A model generated the notes under the pieces. The model did not search any database and was not told the DNA's origin. It was given only the letters and a program-made list of their open reading frames with translations. From positions 2,976,001 to 3,040,000 of the forward strand of contig NZ_CP135084.1 of the NCBI RefSeq assembly GCF_032229285.1: DNA of 64,000 nt. Direction: 5' to 3'. The DNA is from Rheinheimera sp. MMS21-TC3. Its GTDB lineage: Bacteria; Pseudomonadota; Gammaproteobacteria; Enterobacterales; Alteromonadaceae. Below, one piece after another: positions 37,957 through 47,612 of the stretch. Position numbers and translations under genes: made by a program. Numbering within the stretch: the first letter of the stretch is position 1; each line of letters begins with the position of its first letter.

Positions 37957-38610
37957 ATGAGTTTTATCTATTCACCACCAACCCAGCCGTATCTTGATAT
38001 TATCTACCAAGATCAGCAGTTGGTGGTATTTAATAAGCCAAGCGGTTTATTAACCGTCCCAGGTAAAGCTATCGAGCATAAAGATAGTTTAGAATATAGG
38101 GCACGCTTAGTCTGGCCAGAAATACGACTGGTTCATCGGCTTGATATGTCAACTTCTGGCATTGTCATTATGGCATTAACCGCTGACAGCCAGCGGCAAT
38201 TAAATTGGCAATTTCAGTTACGTCAAACTAAGAAGCATTACATCGCTAATGTCTGGGGGCACCTAACAGCTAAGACTGGTACTATAGATTTACCCTTGGT
38301 ATGTGACTGGCCCAATAGACCTAAGCAAAAGGTGTGCTACGAACATGGTAAGCCGTCACTAACCCATTACCAAGTCATTACCCAAGACAAAGACAGCAGC
38401 CGAATAATGCTTACACCAGTTACTGGTCGTTCACATCAATTACGAGTACATATGCAGTGGTTAGGACACCCCATTTTAGGCGATAAATTTTATGCCCATT
38501 CAGAAGCTTTTGTTAAAACAAATAGACTACAATTACATGCAGAAAGTTTAACAATTAGTCATCCTGAATTAAAAAATGAAATACAGTTTAATTGTCCTTG
38601 CCCCTTTTAA
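37957..38610 (+). CDS. rluA: Dual-specificity 23S rRNA U746 / tRNA U32 pseudouridine synthase RluA
   Basis: The 217-residue product makes pseudouridine at 23S rRNA position 746 and tRNA position 32. The catalytic motif VHRLDMSTSGIVIM (about 64-77) and LICDWPNRPKQKVCYE-like segment LVCDWPNRPKQKVCYEHGKP, plus GRSHQLRVHMQWLGHPILGD, match E. coli RluA closely. I take ATG 37957; the longer frame begins at TTG one codon earlier. The gene follows rapA by 6 bp, the same order as in E. coli, where djlA is next; here ompA and two other genes intervene. Confidence 0.95.
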   Translation: MSFIYSPPTQPYLDIIYQDQQLVVFNKPSGLLTVPGKAIEHKDSLEYRARLVWPEIRLVHRLDMSTSGIVIMALTADSQRQLNWQFQLRQTKKHYIANVWGHLTAKTGTIDLPLVCDWPNRPKQKVCYEHGKPSLTHYQVITQDKDSSRIMLTPVTGRSHQLRVHMQWLGHPILGDKFYAHSEAFVKTNRLQLHAESLTISHPELKNEIQFNCPCPF

Positions 38611-38720
38611 TTATGAGCTATAATGAAACCTTATTAATACTCCATTCATTTACTTAGTATATTATTAGCAACATTGTTGAAAACACCTGCTTTGTACTAT
38701 TTTTACAGCAAGATTATAAG

Positions 38721-38748
38721 TTTTACGGTACAATATTACCGCTATAAT
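38721..38748 (+). promoter_or_regulatory. Probable promoter of the ompA-like gene
   Basis: TTTTAC (38721-38726), 16 bases, then a perfect TATAAT (38743-38748). An AAGGAG ribosome site at 38759-38764 precedes the ATG at 38771, so the leader would be short. The AT-rich upstream stretch is typical of a strong porin promoter. Confidence 0.55.
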
Positions 38749-38770
38749 AAATCAACCCAAGGAGATATGG

Positions 38771-39850
38771 ATGAAACTTAAAAAATTATATGTCGCCATT
38801 GCAGCTACACTGCCTTTATTAGGCTCTTTTGCTGCTAATGCTGCTGATGTTGACAAAGAAAACCGTGTATTTGGTTCCATATTCACTGAATATTATATGC
38901 CTGACACTGATAAAACTGAGTCTCCAGCTTGGGATTATATGAAAAAAGACTGGGGCTACGGTTTAGAAATTGGTTATTATTTAAATGAGACTTGGGCATT
39001 ACGTGCTGAATATGCTCGTTTAGAAATGCAATCTAAGCTAAATGGTAGTGATGTTAATGGTAATCGCTTTGGTATTGATGCCATGTATCATTTACCACAA
39101 ATGCCTTCTATATACATAGTAGGTGGTTTAAAGCGTTTTGATGCAGCTAGAAACACTACAGCAGTAAACGTCGGTGTTGGTTATAAGCATTTCTTTAACC
39201 AAAATTTTGCTTTATATGCAGAAGGTAACCGTTATCAAGGAATTGATAAAAGCTATGCAGATGCTGGCATCAAATTAGGTGTAAGCTATTTATTTGGCTC
39301 AGTAGCAGAAAAAGCTGCACCTACACCTGCTCCTGCCCCAGCTCAAGTAGTAGAGCAACCGGTTAAAGTGGCAGATACAGATGGTGATGGCGTACCTAAC
39401 AATAGAGATAAATGCCCGAATACAGCTGCAAACCATAAGGTAGACGCTGATGGTTGTACTATCTTTGTAGAAAAAGTAGCTTCTGTTGGTGATGTTGATA
39501 TCGAAGTTCGCTTCCCATTCGACTCAGCTGTTATCCCTGCAGATCATCGCTTTGATGTCCAAAACTTAGGCGCATTTATGCAACGCTTCCCTGAGGCAAC
39601 AGTATTAATTGAAGGCCACGCTTCTAAAATTGGTAGCCCAGAATATAATATGAAGTTATCTCAACGCCGCGCTGACGCTGTTGCAAAAGTGCTGAAGCAA
39701 GACTTTAATATAGCCCAGGATCGCATTAGTACTATTGGTTACGGTGAAACTAAACCTCGCGTTAATGGCAGTACTCGTGAAGCACACCGTGCTAACCAAC
39801 GTATAGAGGCTAAAGTCACAGCTACTATTAAAGAGCCTGTATTACGATAA
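38771..39850 (+). CDS. ompA: OmpA family outer membrane protein
   Basis: A 359-residue outer-membrane protein. Signal peptide (1-24, ending ANA), an N-terminal eight-stranded beta-barrel (25-175), an Ala/Pro linker (about 180-197), a calcium-binding thrombospondin type 3 segment (DTDGDGVPNNRDKCPNTAANH, 202-222), and a C-terminal OmpA peptidoglycan-binding domain (about 245-345) with VLIEGHASKIGSPEYN and LSQRRADAVAKVL. It tethers the outer membrane to peptidoglycan. It has its own promoter and a terminator (39871-39900), so it appears monocistronic. Symbol refers to the family; orthology to E. coli ompA is not asserted. Confidence 0.9.
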   Translation: MKLKKLYVAIAATLPLLGSFAANAADVDKENRVFGSIFTEYYMPDTDKTESPAWDYMKKDWGYGLEIGYYLNETWALRAEYARLEMQSKLNGSDVNGNRFGIDAMYHLPQMPSIYIVGGLKRFDAARNTTAVNVGVGYKHFFNQNFALYAEGNRYQGIDKSYADAGIKLGVSYLFGSVAEKAAPTPAPAPAQVVEQPVKVADTDGDGVPNNRDKCPNTAANHKVDADGCTIFVEKVASVGDVDIEVRFPFDSAVIPADHRFDVQNLGAFMQRFPEATVLIEGHASKIGSPEYNMKLSQRRADAVAKVLKQDFNIAQDRISTIGYGETKPRVNGSTREAHRANQRIEAKVTATIKEPVLR

Positions 39851-39870
39851 TACATACTTTTTTTAAGTAT

Positions 39871-39900
39871 AGCCGCTGAAAGTCAGCGGCTTTTTATTTT
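39871..39900 (+). terminator. Intrinsic terminator of ompA
   Basis: AGCCGCTGA (39871-39879) pairs with TCAGCGGCT (39883-39891), loop AAG, followed by TTTTTATTTT. It sits 20 bp after the ompA stop. Confidence 0.92.
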
Positions 39901-39956
39901 GTAGTTAATTATAGCTATAATAAAACAAATCGATGCCGAACCACGCTGGACTTATA

Positions 39957-40451
39957 ATGTTTAAGCCTATACTCCCATTATCTATAATATTATTGTTGAC
40001 TCTACCGGCTTGTACCACAATGCTACCTAAACCGGCACCTAAAGCTGTGTTTAAGCCTGATTTTGATAGTAATGACCAAGAGTGGTTTCAAGCTACACCT
40101 TATAATAGTGATTCCTCTTGGCTTGCACCTACCCCCTTTACTAGTGGTGAGGTGTGGCCTGAGCCGCCACCGCTTTCCAGCAGCACAGTTTGGTTTACCG
40201 CACATGCCCATAATAGTAGGAAGCTTTTGGCTCAATCCCATGTTTGTAATACAGAATCTGAAGTTTCTAGATTGGCTGAAAATGAACGGTTACAAGAAAT
40301 GGCTAAAGCTCTAGTTGAGTTTAAAGCCACTAAATACTGTTTTATTTTAACCGCCGCTACTAATATCCATGTACTGGAGCAGCACCCTAAGTATTTAAAG
40401 TTTATAAGTAAAGCCAGAACATTATATACCTTTAATAAGTACCTAGAATAA
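39957..40451 (+). CDS. Putative lipoprotein with four tandem 12-residue Trp repeats
   Basis: A 164-residue protein beginning at ATG 39957, the better start of two because the lipoprotein signal follows directly: hydrophobic stretch then LPAC, giving lipidated Cys19. Residues 43-90 are four tandem 12-residue repeats, each opening with Trp (WFQATPYNSDSS, WLAPTPFTSGEV, WPEPPPLSSSTV, WFTAHAHNSRKL). The C-terminal ~70 residues are helical with two Cys (CN and CF) and end in FNKYLE. I do not recognise the family. It lies between ompA and a DUF3530 gene on the same strand, and is probably outer-membrane or periplasmic. Confidence 0.65.
   Translation: MFKPILPLSIILLLTLPACTTMLPKPAPKAVFKPDFDSNDQEWFQATPYNSDSSWLAPTPFTSGEVWPEPPPLSSSTVWFTAHAHNSRKLLAQSHVCNTESEVSRLAENERLQEMAKALVEFKATKYCFILTAATNIHVLEQHPKYLKFISKARTLYTFNKYLE
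40083..40226 (+). repeat. Four in-frame 36-bp tandem repeats (12-residue Trp repeat)
   Basis: Units at 40083-40118, 40119-40154, 40155-40190 and 40191-40226, each beginning with TGG in frame. Protein consensus is roughly W-x4-P-x2-S-x3 with moderate divergence; the fourth unit is the most diverged. DNA identity between units is low, so the repeat is old. Confidence 0.75.
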
Positions 40452-40520
40452 ATCTCTTAATATTAAAGTCTGACTATCCTGCGCCGATAGCAATATATAG
40501 CCTTAACAGAAGAAGTAGAT

Positions 40521-41291
40521 ATGCGGCGTACCTTTCACTACTTTATATGTAGTTTACTCTATTTTTTTTCGATCAGTATACCTGTCGTTTTTGCAGCAAA
40601 TACTGCTTATATTGCAGCAGATTTTGAGCGACAGTTTCCTACTGAAGAACGGGTAGAGTTAAGCGCAGAATCAGCGTTTATGGCTTTATTTTTACCTAGA
40701 GTAACCGGCTTTCAACAAGGTACTGTCATATTAATTGCTGATGCTAATGAGCATGCAGCTAGCCCAAAATACATCAACTATTTACGAAAGCACCTAACTG
40801 AGCTAGGTTGGAATACATTATCTATTATGCCTCCCCCTATTAGCCTTTTTGATACCAACAGTTTAAATAGCTATCAACAACAATTACAACAGCGCACGGC
40901 AACAGCTATTAATTACGCCAAACGTGAGCCTGGTGCTATTGTCATTATCAGTCAAGGTAGTAGCGCGGCTATTATTAATCAACTATATGCCCAACAACAA
41001 CTCACAACGCCAGCTGCTTTAATTATTTTAGGCACCTATTCACCTGTTCCAGAGCTAAATAAACAATTTGCACAAGCTATAGCTAGCCATGCAGTGCCCG
41101 TTTTAGATATCAGTAATAGTGCAGATAATGAATGGGGCTTAAGCCAACTAAAGCAGCGCCAACAACAAGTAGAAAAAAACTTTAAAGCAGTTTATCGGCA
41201 ACGCCTTATCGCTGGATCTGGCTATTCTGAAAGCAACCAGAGCTGGGTATTGCAGGAAATATACGGTTGGTTAGTCTCTATAGGTTTATAG
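40521..41291 (+). CDS. DUF3530 family protein (alpha/beta-hydrolase-like)
   Basis: A 256-residue exported protein with a signal peptide (about 1-25, VVFA). The remainder matches the DUF3530 pattern: an ELSAESAFMALFLPRVTGFQQGTVILIAD start, then a hydrolase-like strand with GAIVIISQGSSAAIINQLY at about 136-154 where a nucleophile elbow would be, and a C-terminal RLIAGSGYSE segment. The elbow reads GSSA-like, not a clean GxSxG, so activity is uncertain. DUF3530 proteins are of unknown function. It faces the djlA gene (stops 2 bp apart). Confidence 0.65.
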   Translation: MRRTFHYFICSLLYFFSISIPVVFAANTAYIAADFERQFPTEERVELSAESAFMALFLPRVTGFQQGTVILIADANEHAASPKYINYLRKHLTELGWNTLSIMPPPISLFDTNSLNSYQQQLQQRTATAINYAKREPGAIVIISQGSSAAIINQLYAQQQLTTPAALIILGTYSPVPELNKQFAQAIASHAVPVLDISNSADNEWGLSQLKQRQQQVEKNFKAVYRQRLIAGSGYSESNQSWVLQEIYGWLVSIGL

Positions 41292-41293
41292 GT

Positions 41294-42079
41294 TTACTTA
41301 CTACGCTGGCGCTTAATTAACTCATAAGCGGCTTGAATATCTTGAGTTCGTTGTTTTGCAATTTCTAGCATTTCTGCAGGCACACCTTGGGCCATTAGCT
41401 TATCTGGATGATGTTGTGACATTAATTTACGATACGCACGTTTCAGCCCAGTTTCATTAATAGTAGAGTCAACGCCTAACACTCTATAGGCATCATTAAT
41501 CTTTAGTTTACTAGTTCCCTGCTGTTGCCGACTTTGCGTACCATAGGCTTGTAATAAACGATCTAACTGTACAGAGCTAACATTTAAGTATCCCGCAACT
41601 TGTTGCAACAGCTGATATTGGCCGTCAGCCATTTTTCCCTGTAAACAGGCTGTACTGATTTGAATTTCTAAAAATAACTGTAGTACTTCTTTACGCCTAC
41701 GATAAACTTGATAAAACAACTGCAATTGCTGACGTAGTGGAAAACTGACTAACTTACCATCACGAAAGGCTGCTTGAGCTTCTTTTTGCTGCTCAGGACT
41801 AAGATCTAATTGTGCCATAAAATGCAAAGCTTGCTGGATATGCGCCTGTGTCACTACACCCGCTGCTTTAGCAATATGGCCCATAGTAGAAAAAGTGGTA
41901 TAGCGAAATAATGCTTGCTCATCTGGGTTTTCATTAAATAAACCACTAAAACCACCATTTTGCTCAAACTTTTGACTATAAGTCTGATCAAACCAATGAC
42001 CTATCATCACTCCTAGTATTAAACCCGGTATGCGAAATATTGCTAAGCCAAATAAGGCACCTAAAATTTTACCCCACAC
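41294..42079 (-). CDS. djlA: Membrane-anchored DnaJ-like co-chaperone DjlA
   Basis: DjlA stimulates DnaK from the inner membrane and is linked to colanic acid control and envelope stress in E. coli. The 261-residue protein has a Gly-rich N-terminal transmembrane helix with dimerising character (1-27, MWGKILGALFGLAIF), a central TerB domain (about 50-150) and a C-terminal J domain (196-261) with the HPD motif in SQHHPDKLM. All parts are intact. It lies upstream of and divergent from lptD, the E. coli arrangement; rapA-rluA are separated from it by three genes here. Confidence 0.93.
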   Translation of the reverse strand: MWGKILGALFGLAIFRIPGLILGVMIGHWFDQTYSQKFEQNGGFSGLFNENPDEQALFRYTTFSTMGHIAKAAGVVTQAHIQQALHFMAQLDLSPEQQKEAQAAFRDGKLVSFPLRQQLQLFYQVYRRRKEVLQLFLEIQISTACLQGKMADGQYQLLQQVAGYLNVSSVQLDRLLQAYGTQSRQQQGTSKLKINDAYRVLGVDSTINETGLKRAYRKLMSQHHPDKLMAQGVPAEMLEIAKQRTQDIQAAYELIKRQRSK

Positions 42080-42248
42080 TTTTAAATTCCTTATTTACTA
42101 CTTATCAACAATAAAGGTTACTTTTTTTAAATGATTTAATCTGCGCACTATATCGGATTAGCAGGATTTCTAAAATTGATTTATCATAGCAAGTTAACTA
42201 TCAATGAATAATTCTTATGATAATCCAAGGTAAGGCAAGAATCGCTGT

Positions 42249-44510
42249 ATGAAACATCGGTTAGCTCTGTTTTTATATCTCCCCCTAGTGGCAACTTGCA
42301 GCCAAGCATTTGCTGATCAGCCTCGTGTTAATATCTGCTACCAGCCGATTATACTGCCTGATGCTGTCTCAAAGTTAAATATTAATGATCCTGCTATTAA
42401 TATTAACTCTAATTCAATAGCCTTAAGTAATAATCAAACCGCGAATTTTAGTGGCCAAGTTGAAATAAGTTACCGAGATACTCTATTAATAGCACCTAAT
42501 GCAAGCTTAAATCGTTTAGCCCAAAGCTTAACTGCTGAAGGCGGCATTGCTTACTTTAATAGCAGTATTACAGTTAATGGTAGCAGCTTTGCAGCTGATC
42601 TTACTAACGATAGTGCAACACTTGCTGATGCTCAGTATCAATTTATCAGCCAAGCCGGTCGCGGTTATGCTCAGCATCTACAAGCTAGTACACAAGGATT
42701 ATCTTTAAACAGCGCCTTATTTACCACTTGTCCCACCGCAGATAACAGCTGGGCCTTACACGCTAAAGAAATTAACATCGAAGCCGAGGATGGCTGGGGC
42801 GAAGCGCGGCATGCTGTGTTTAAAGTTAGCGACATTCCGGTATTTTATCTACCCTATTTAACTTTCCCAGTAAATGATCAACGCCGCTCGGGTGTATTAT
42901 TACCCACCCTAAGTAGCTCGCAAAAAGTAGGGTTAGAAATAGAACTACCCTATTACTTTAATCTTGCGCCTAATTATGATCTTAAATTAACGCCTCGCTA
43001 TATGAGTAAACGCGGTTTACAGCTAAAATCTAATTTTCGCTACTTAACCGAACAACACAGTGGCAATATGCAGCTAGAGTACCTGCATGATGATAATGAA
43101 AAAGTAAATAATTTTGGCCCGCGTTATCTAGGCCATCTAAGCCACATAAGTGACTTTACCCCACAGATTAGAGCATATATTGATGTCACAGACGTCAGTG
43201 ATGATACTTACTTAAATGACCTTGGTTCTGATTATGCTAACCAAAGTGATACCCAATTATTACGTGAAGCGGCTATTAGTTATTATGGTGAAAACGTTCA
43301 CTCCCAACTGAAAGTACAAGGCTTTGAAATACTCGGTAACTATGACTCAGCTTATAGCGCCTTGCCAGAATTACAATTAAAGTCAGCTAAACCTATAGCG
43401 CTAATACCTAATGTGAACTTTGCTTGGCAAGCGCAATATGCGCATTTTACTAATAATAATGCCGACATTAAAGATGCTGACCGGCTACACTTACAGCCGA
43501 CTATTGAAATGCCCTTTATTACGCCAGCACTTGAAGTGACAGCACAAGCTAGTTTACTTTACACTTATTACCAACAAACAGCCGCCGATAATATCAGTGG
43601 TATCCGAGCTAGCATTAATCGCACTGTTCCCAAATTTAGCATCCATAGCCGGCTTAATTTAGAGCGTGAATATGATTGGTTTGGCGAGCCTGCATTACAA
43701 ACATTTGAGCCTCAAATCCAGTATCTCTATATTCCGTATCGTGACCAAACCGATATCGGTTTATATGACACTACTCGATTACAAGATGATTATCATGGTT
43801 TATTTAGACAGAATCGTTACTCAGGCTTAGATCGTATAAACCAAGCTAACCAAATAACTTTAGGTTGGACCTCGCGTTTTTATGATAATGCCGATAACGA
43901 GTTATTTAGATTCAGTTTAGGCCAGATTTTTTTTCTAGAGCAGCCGACTATTACACCAGACAATGAAGATGAGTTGACCTCTACAGAATCAATGTTAGCA
44001 TCTGAATTAATATGGCATTGGTACCGTAAGTGGTACTTTAGTACCGCCTTGCAATATGATATTGATAATGAGCAGTTGATAAAAAGCAATGCTTCTTTAG
44101 ATTATCGCTCAGGTGATAAAAGTTTATTTCAATTGAACCATAGGTATAGCCGAGCAGTCTCAGGACTTGAGATCCAGCAGCTTGGTGTCTTAGGCGCTAA
44201 ACCAATTAGTGATAACTTCCAACTAGTTGGTAGTTACTATCGCGACGTAACAAATAACCGTATGATAGACGCTAGTTTAGGTTTGCAGTATGAATCCTGC
44301 TGCTGGGCCGTACGAATTATTGCAAAACGGCAAGTTATTACCGATTTGGAACTGCCTGTAGGCAATTTCACCCAAACTAGTAAGCTTGATAGCAGTATCG
44401 GCTTACAATTTGTCCTTAAAGGCTTTGGCGACAGCGCCGGCTTTGGTGTTAGCGATATGTTATCTAATGGTATATTTAGCTATCGTCGACCATATTTACT
44501 CACTAATTGA
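42249..44510 (+). CDS. lptD: LPS assembly outer membrane protein LptD
   Basis: LptD forms the outer-membrane translocon with LptE and inserts lipopolysaccharide into the outer leaflet. The 753-residue protein has a signal peptide (1-22), an N-terminal periplasmic beta-jellyroll/OstA domain (about 45-180) and a 26-strand barrel. The four cysteines that make the essential disulfides in E. coli appear to be present: near 30 (NICYQP), near 158 (TTCPTADNSW) and the CC pair in YESCCWAVRI. It is divergent from djlA and starts lptD-surA-pdxA-rsmA-apaG-apaH. Length is close to E. coli (784). Confidence 0.96.
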   Translation: MKHRLALFLYLPLVATCSQAFADQPRVNICYQPIILPDAVSKLNINDPAININSNSIALSNNQTANFSGQVEISYRDTLLIAPNASLNRLAQSLTAEGGIAYFNSSITVNGSSFAADLTNDSATLADAQYQFISQAGRGYAQHLQASTQGLSLNSALFTTCPTADNSWALHAKEINIEAEDGWGEARHAVFKVSDIPVFYLPYLTFPVNDQRRSGVLLPTLSSSQKVGLEIELPYYFNLAPNYDLKLTPRYMSKRGLQLKSNFRYLTEQHSGNMQLEYLHDDNEKVNNFGPRYLGHLSHISDFTPQIRAYIDVTDVSDDTYLNDLGSDYANQSDTQLLREAAISYYGENVHSQLKVQGFEILGNYDSAYSALPELQLKSAKPIALIPNVNFAWQAQYAHFTNNNADIKDADRLHLQPTIEMPFITPALEVTAQASLLYTYYQQTAADNISGIRASINRTVPKFSIHSRLNLEREYDWFGEPALQTFEPQIQYLYIPYRDQTDIGLYDTTRLQDDYHGLFRQNRYSGLDRINQANQITLGWTSRFYDNADNELFRFSLGQIFFLEQPTITPDNEDELTSTESMLASELIWHWYRKWYFSTALQYDIDNEQLIKSNASLDYRSGDKSLFQLNHRYSRAVSGLEIQQLGVLGAKPISDNFQLVGSYYRDVTNNRMIDASLGLQYESCCWAVRIIAKRQVITDLELPVGNFTQTSKLDSSIGLQFVLKGFGDSAGFGVSDMLSNGIFSYRRPYLLTN

Positions 44511-44521
44511 TGTAGGATTAT

Positions 44522-45811
44522 ATGAAGTTATCTAAAATCATTGTTACCGCGCTGTTGTGTTGTGGCAGTTTAGCGTTAAACGCGCAAGAGCGTGAGGTTG
44601 ATCGCATTACAGCTATTGTTGACAATGGCGTAGTCTTAAAAAGCGACGTCACTGAAGTAATTAATAGAGTTAAACGTAACGCTTTAGCCCAAGGGCAAAC
44701 CTTACCTTCAGATAGCGCATTACATACCCAAGCTTTAGAGCGCTTAATACTGACCAACATCCAACTGCAACTAGCTCAGCGCATGGGACTACAAATAAGT
44801 GATGCCCAATTAGATGACACTATTCGCAATATCGCCCAAAGTGAAAACTTATCTCTAGAGGCGTTTAGGCAAAAAATAACTGAAGATGAAGGCGATTATG
44901 AACGTTTTCGGGAGCGCTTACGCGAAGAGATAATTACCGGTGAAGTGGTTCGTGCCAACGTTCAACGTCGCATCTACATCAATCCAAAAGAAGTTGATAC
45001 TTTAATGAAAATTATGGAAGAACAGGGTGCGGTAAGTGAGCAGTATAACCTTGGCCATATTTTGATTGCTATTCCCAACCAAGCAACTAATGAAGCAATC
45101 CAAGATGCCAAAGATCGCGCGACTAAAACCTTAGAGCTATTGCGTGAAGGCAGTGATTTTAAACGTATTGCTATCGCCTCTTCATCAGGTAGTAAGGCGC
45201 TTGAAGGTGGTGATTTAGGCTGGATGAATATTAACGAAATGCCGACATTATTTTCTGAAGCTATTCGCGGCAGAAAAAAATCTGACATTATTGGCCCACT
45301 ACGTTCAGGAGCAGGCTTCCATATTTTAACTATTTTTGATATTCGTGGTGAAAACGTTGCTGAAATTCAAGAAGTCAATTCACGCCATATTTTAATAAAG
45401 CCGTCTATCATTTTAAGCGAAGAACGGGCGCGCTCTATGCTAACGGAATTTGTTACCAAGCTTCGCACGGGTGATGCTGACTTTGCCGAGTTAGCCAAAG
45501 AATACTCGGAAGATCCAGGATCAAAATTAAATGGTGGTGAGCTAGGTTGGAGTGACACCAGTATTTTTGTTCCTGCCTTTCGTGACACCCTTAATCGCTT
45601 AGAGCCAAATGAAATAAGTGAACCCTTCCGTACTGAGCATGGTTGGCATATAACACAAGTGTTAGGCAAGCGTACTATTGATGCAACAGCTGATAAAAAA
45701 AGAGAGCAAATTTATCGAATGATATTTAATCGTCGCTTTAACGAAGAGTCAGAGAGCTTTTTACGCGAACTCCGTAATGAAGCCCATATCGAAGTGATGT
45801 CGGGGAACTAA
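44522..45811 (+). CDS. surA: Periplasmic chaperone / peptidyl-prolyl isomerase SurA
   Basis: SurA escorts outer-membrane proteins such as LptD to the BAM complex. The 429-residue precursor has a signal peptide (1-21, LNA), the SurA N-terminal chaperone domain (22-170), and two parvulin-type PPIC domains (about 172-275 and 284-385), with GGDLGWMN in the first and GGELGWSD in the second. A C-terminal helix completes the chaperone core. The stop codon is directly followed by the pdxA ATG; lptD lies 11 bp upstream. Length matches E. coli (428). Confidence 0.97.
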   Translation: MKLSKIIVTALLCCGSLALNAQEREVDRITAIVDNGVVLKSDVTEVINRVKRNALAQGQTLPSDSALHTQALERLILTNIQLQLAQRMGLQISDAQLDDTIRNIAQSENLSLEAFRQKITEDEGDYERFRERLREEIITGEVVRANVQRRIYINPKEVDTLMKIMEEQGAVSEQYNLGHILIAIPNQATNEAIQDAKDRATKTLELLREGSDFKRIAIASSSGSKALEGGDLGWMNINEMPTLFSEAIRGRKKSDIIGPLRSGAGFHILTIFDIRGENVAEIQEVNSRHILIKPSIILSEERARSMLTEFVTKLRTGDADFAELAKEYSEDPGSKLNGGELGWSDTSIFVPAFRDTLNRLEPNEISEPFRTEHGWHITQVLGKRTIDATADKKREQIYRMIFNRRFNEESESFLRELRNEAHIEVMSGN

Positions 45812-46807
45812 ATGACATTACGCATAGGTATTACCCCAGGTGAACCGGCTGGTATAGGTCCTGACTTAGTAATAGCACTGGCGCAACAAGATTGGCCAGT
45901 GCAACTGGTAGTATGTGCAAATGCTCAATTGCTACAACAACGCGCTGCTCAACTCAATTTACCCTTACGTTTAATTAACTATGACAAAGCTGCGCCTGCT
46001 ACTCCACAGATGGCAGGCAGTTTAACTATTGCAGATTTCGCCTTAGAAGAAACGGTAACAGCTGGCGAGCTAAATGTGGCTAATGGTCAGTATGTCGTTA
46101 ATACCTTAGCTTATGCGGGAGAGGCCGCTATTAGTGGTGAGTTTTCAGCTATTGTCACTGGCCCTGTACATAAAGGTATTATTAATAAATCTGGGATCCC
46201 TTTTAGCGGTCACACTGAATATTTTGCCTTGCTATCAAACTCTGCTCACGTAGTAATGATGCTAGCTACAGAAGGACTAAGAGTTGCCTTAGCGACTACT
46301 CATATCCCTTTAGCTTATGTGGCAAAAGCAATTACTCGTGACAGGCTAATGAATGTTACGCGCATTTTGCACCACGATCTTAAATACAAATTTGCCATTG
46401 CTAATCCTAAAATCTATATTTGCGGTTTAAACCCACATGCTGGTGAGGATGGTCATTTAGGTCGCGAAGAAATCGATATCATGATCCCAGCCTTAAATGA
46501 GCTACGCGCTGAGGGCATGGACTTAGTTGGCCCTTTACCAGCCGATACCCTTTTTCAGCCTAAATACTTAGAGCATGCGGATGCAGTCTTAGCTATGTAC
46601 CATGACCAAGGTTTACCGGTACTTAAATATATGGGATTTGGTAAGTCTGTAAATATTAGCCTTGGACTACCTTTAATTCGCACCTCTGTTGACCACGGTA
46701 CCGCCCTTGATTTGGCCGCTACGGGTAAGGCCGACACTGGCAGCTTATTTCATGCTGTTCATCAAGCCATTCACTTGGCAACAAAAACGAATTTATCTTA
46801 TGACTGA
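45812..46807 (+). CDS. pdxA: 4-hydroxythreonine-4-phosphate dehydrogenase PdxA
   Basis: PdxA oxidises 4-phosphohydroxy-L-threonine in pyridoxal phosphate synthesis. The 331-residue protein starts with [15 protein letters not shown] and shows [25 protein letters not shown] (metal His), [13 protein letters not shown] and the C-terminal [15 protein letters not shown] and [19 protein letters not shown], all conserved. Length equals E. coli (329). It abuts surA without a gap and its last 8 bp overlap rsmA, so it is translationally coupled. Confidence 0.97.
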   Translation: MTLRIGITPGEPAGIGPDLVIALAQQDWPVQLVVCANAQLLQQRAAQLNLPLRLINYDKAAPATPQMAGSLTIADFALEETVTAGELNVANGQYVVNTLAYAGEAAISGEFSAIVTGPVHKGIINKSGIPFSGHTEYFALLSNSAHVVMMLATEGLRVALATTHIPLAYVAKAITRDRLMNVTRILHHDLKYKFAIANPKIYICGLNPHAGEDGHLGREEIDIMIPALNELRAEGMDLVGPLPADTLFQPKYLEHADAVLAMYHDQGLPVLKYMGFGKSVNISLGLPLIRTSVDHGTALDLAATGKADTGSLFHAVHQAIHLATKTNLSYD

Positions 46808-47612
46808 AAATGTACACCAGGGCCATAGAGCCCGTAAGCGTTTTGGCCAAAACTTTTTACATGACCCGCAGGTTATTGATCGGATTGTTAAAGCTATAGC
46901 ACCAAAACCTAGCGATTTTCTCGTAGAAATAGGACCTGGCCTAGGCGCTCTAACCGAACCTGTGGCAGAGAAATCTGGCCACCTTACGGTAATAGAACTA
47001 GACCGAGATTTAGCACAGCGTTTACAGCAACATCCTACTTTGGCCGCTAAACTTAGCATCCATCAAGCTGATGCCATGAAATTTGATTTTGCTAGCTTAG
47101 TGCCTAACGATAAAAAAATGAAAGTGTTTGGCAACTTGCCTTACAATATTTCAACACCGTTATTATTTCATTTATTTCAATATGCCGATCAAATTGAAAA
47201 CATGCATTTTATGCTACAAAAAGAAGTGGTAATGCGCATGAGTGCTCAGCACGGTACTAAAGCTTTTGGCCGATTAAGTGTTATGACCCAGTTTTTTTGT
47301 CATGCTATGCCTGTGGTTGAAGTAGGACCTGGGGCTTTTAAACCCGCACCTAAGGTAGACTCTGCAGTCGTACGCTTAATACCAAGGTCTATTTCAGAGC
47401 GCCCTCAGGTCCCGTCCGAAGTATTAAATCGTGTTTGCTTAGAAGCTTTTAATCAGCGGCGTAAAACACTTCGTAATTGTTTTAGTAATATTGCAACAGC
47501 AGAAGATTTAGAACAATTAGGCTTAAACCCAGGTTTACGCCCTGAGCAACTAGCCGTAGCAGACTTTGTGCGTATCGCACAATGGCTTCATCAGCAGGAG
47601 AAAGTAGAATGA
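46800..47612 (+). CDS. rsmA: 16S rRNA adenine dimethyltransferase RsmA (KsgA)
   Basis: RsmA dimethylates A1518 and A1519 of 16S rRNA late in small-subunit assembly; loss confers kasugamycin resistance. The frame is open from 46689, but the conserved N-terminus [14 protein letters not shown] shows the start is ATG 46800, giving 270 residues (E. coli 273). SAM-binding [12 protein letters not shown] (about 43-54) and catalytic NLPYNIS are present. It overlaps pdxA by 8 bp and apaG by 4 bp (ATGA). Confidence 0.96.
   Translation: MTENVHQGHRARKRFGQNFLHDPQVIDRIVKAIAPKPSDFLVEIGPGLGALTEPVAEKSGHLTVIELDRDLAQRLQQHPTLAAKLSIHQADAMKFDFASLVPNDKKMKVFGNLPYNISTPLLFHLFQYADQIENMHFMLQKEVVMRMSAQHGTKAFGRLSVMTQFFCHAMPVVEVGPGAFKPAPKVDSAVVRLIPRSISERPQVPSEVLNRVCLEAFNQRRKTLRNCFSNIATAEDLEQLGLNPGLRPEQLAVADFVRIAQWLHQQEKVE

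Noticed and set aside
46689..46799. In-frame extension upstream of rsmA
   Set aside because: The frame is open but the conserved RsmA N-terminus begins at 46800; the extension lies inside pdxA in another frame.
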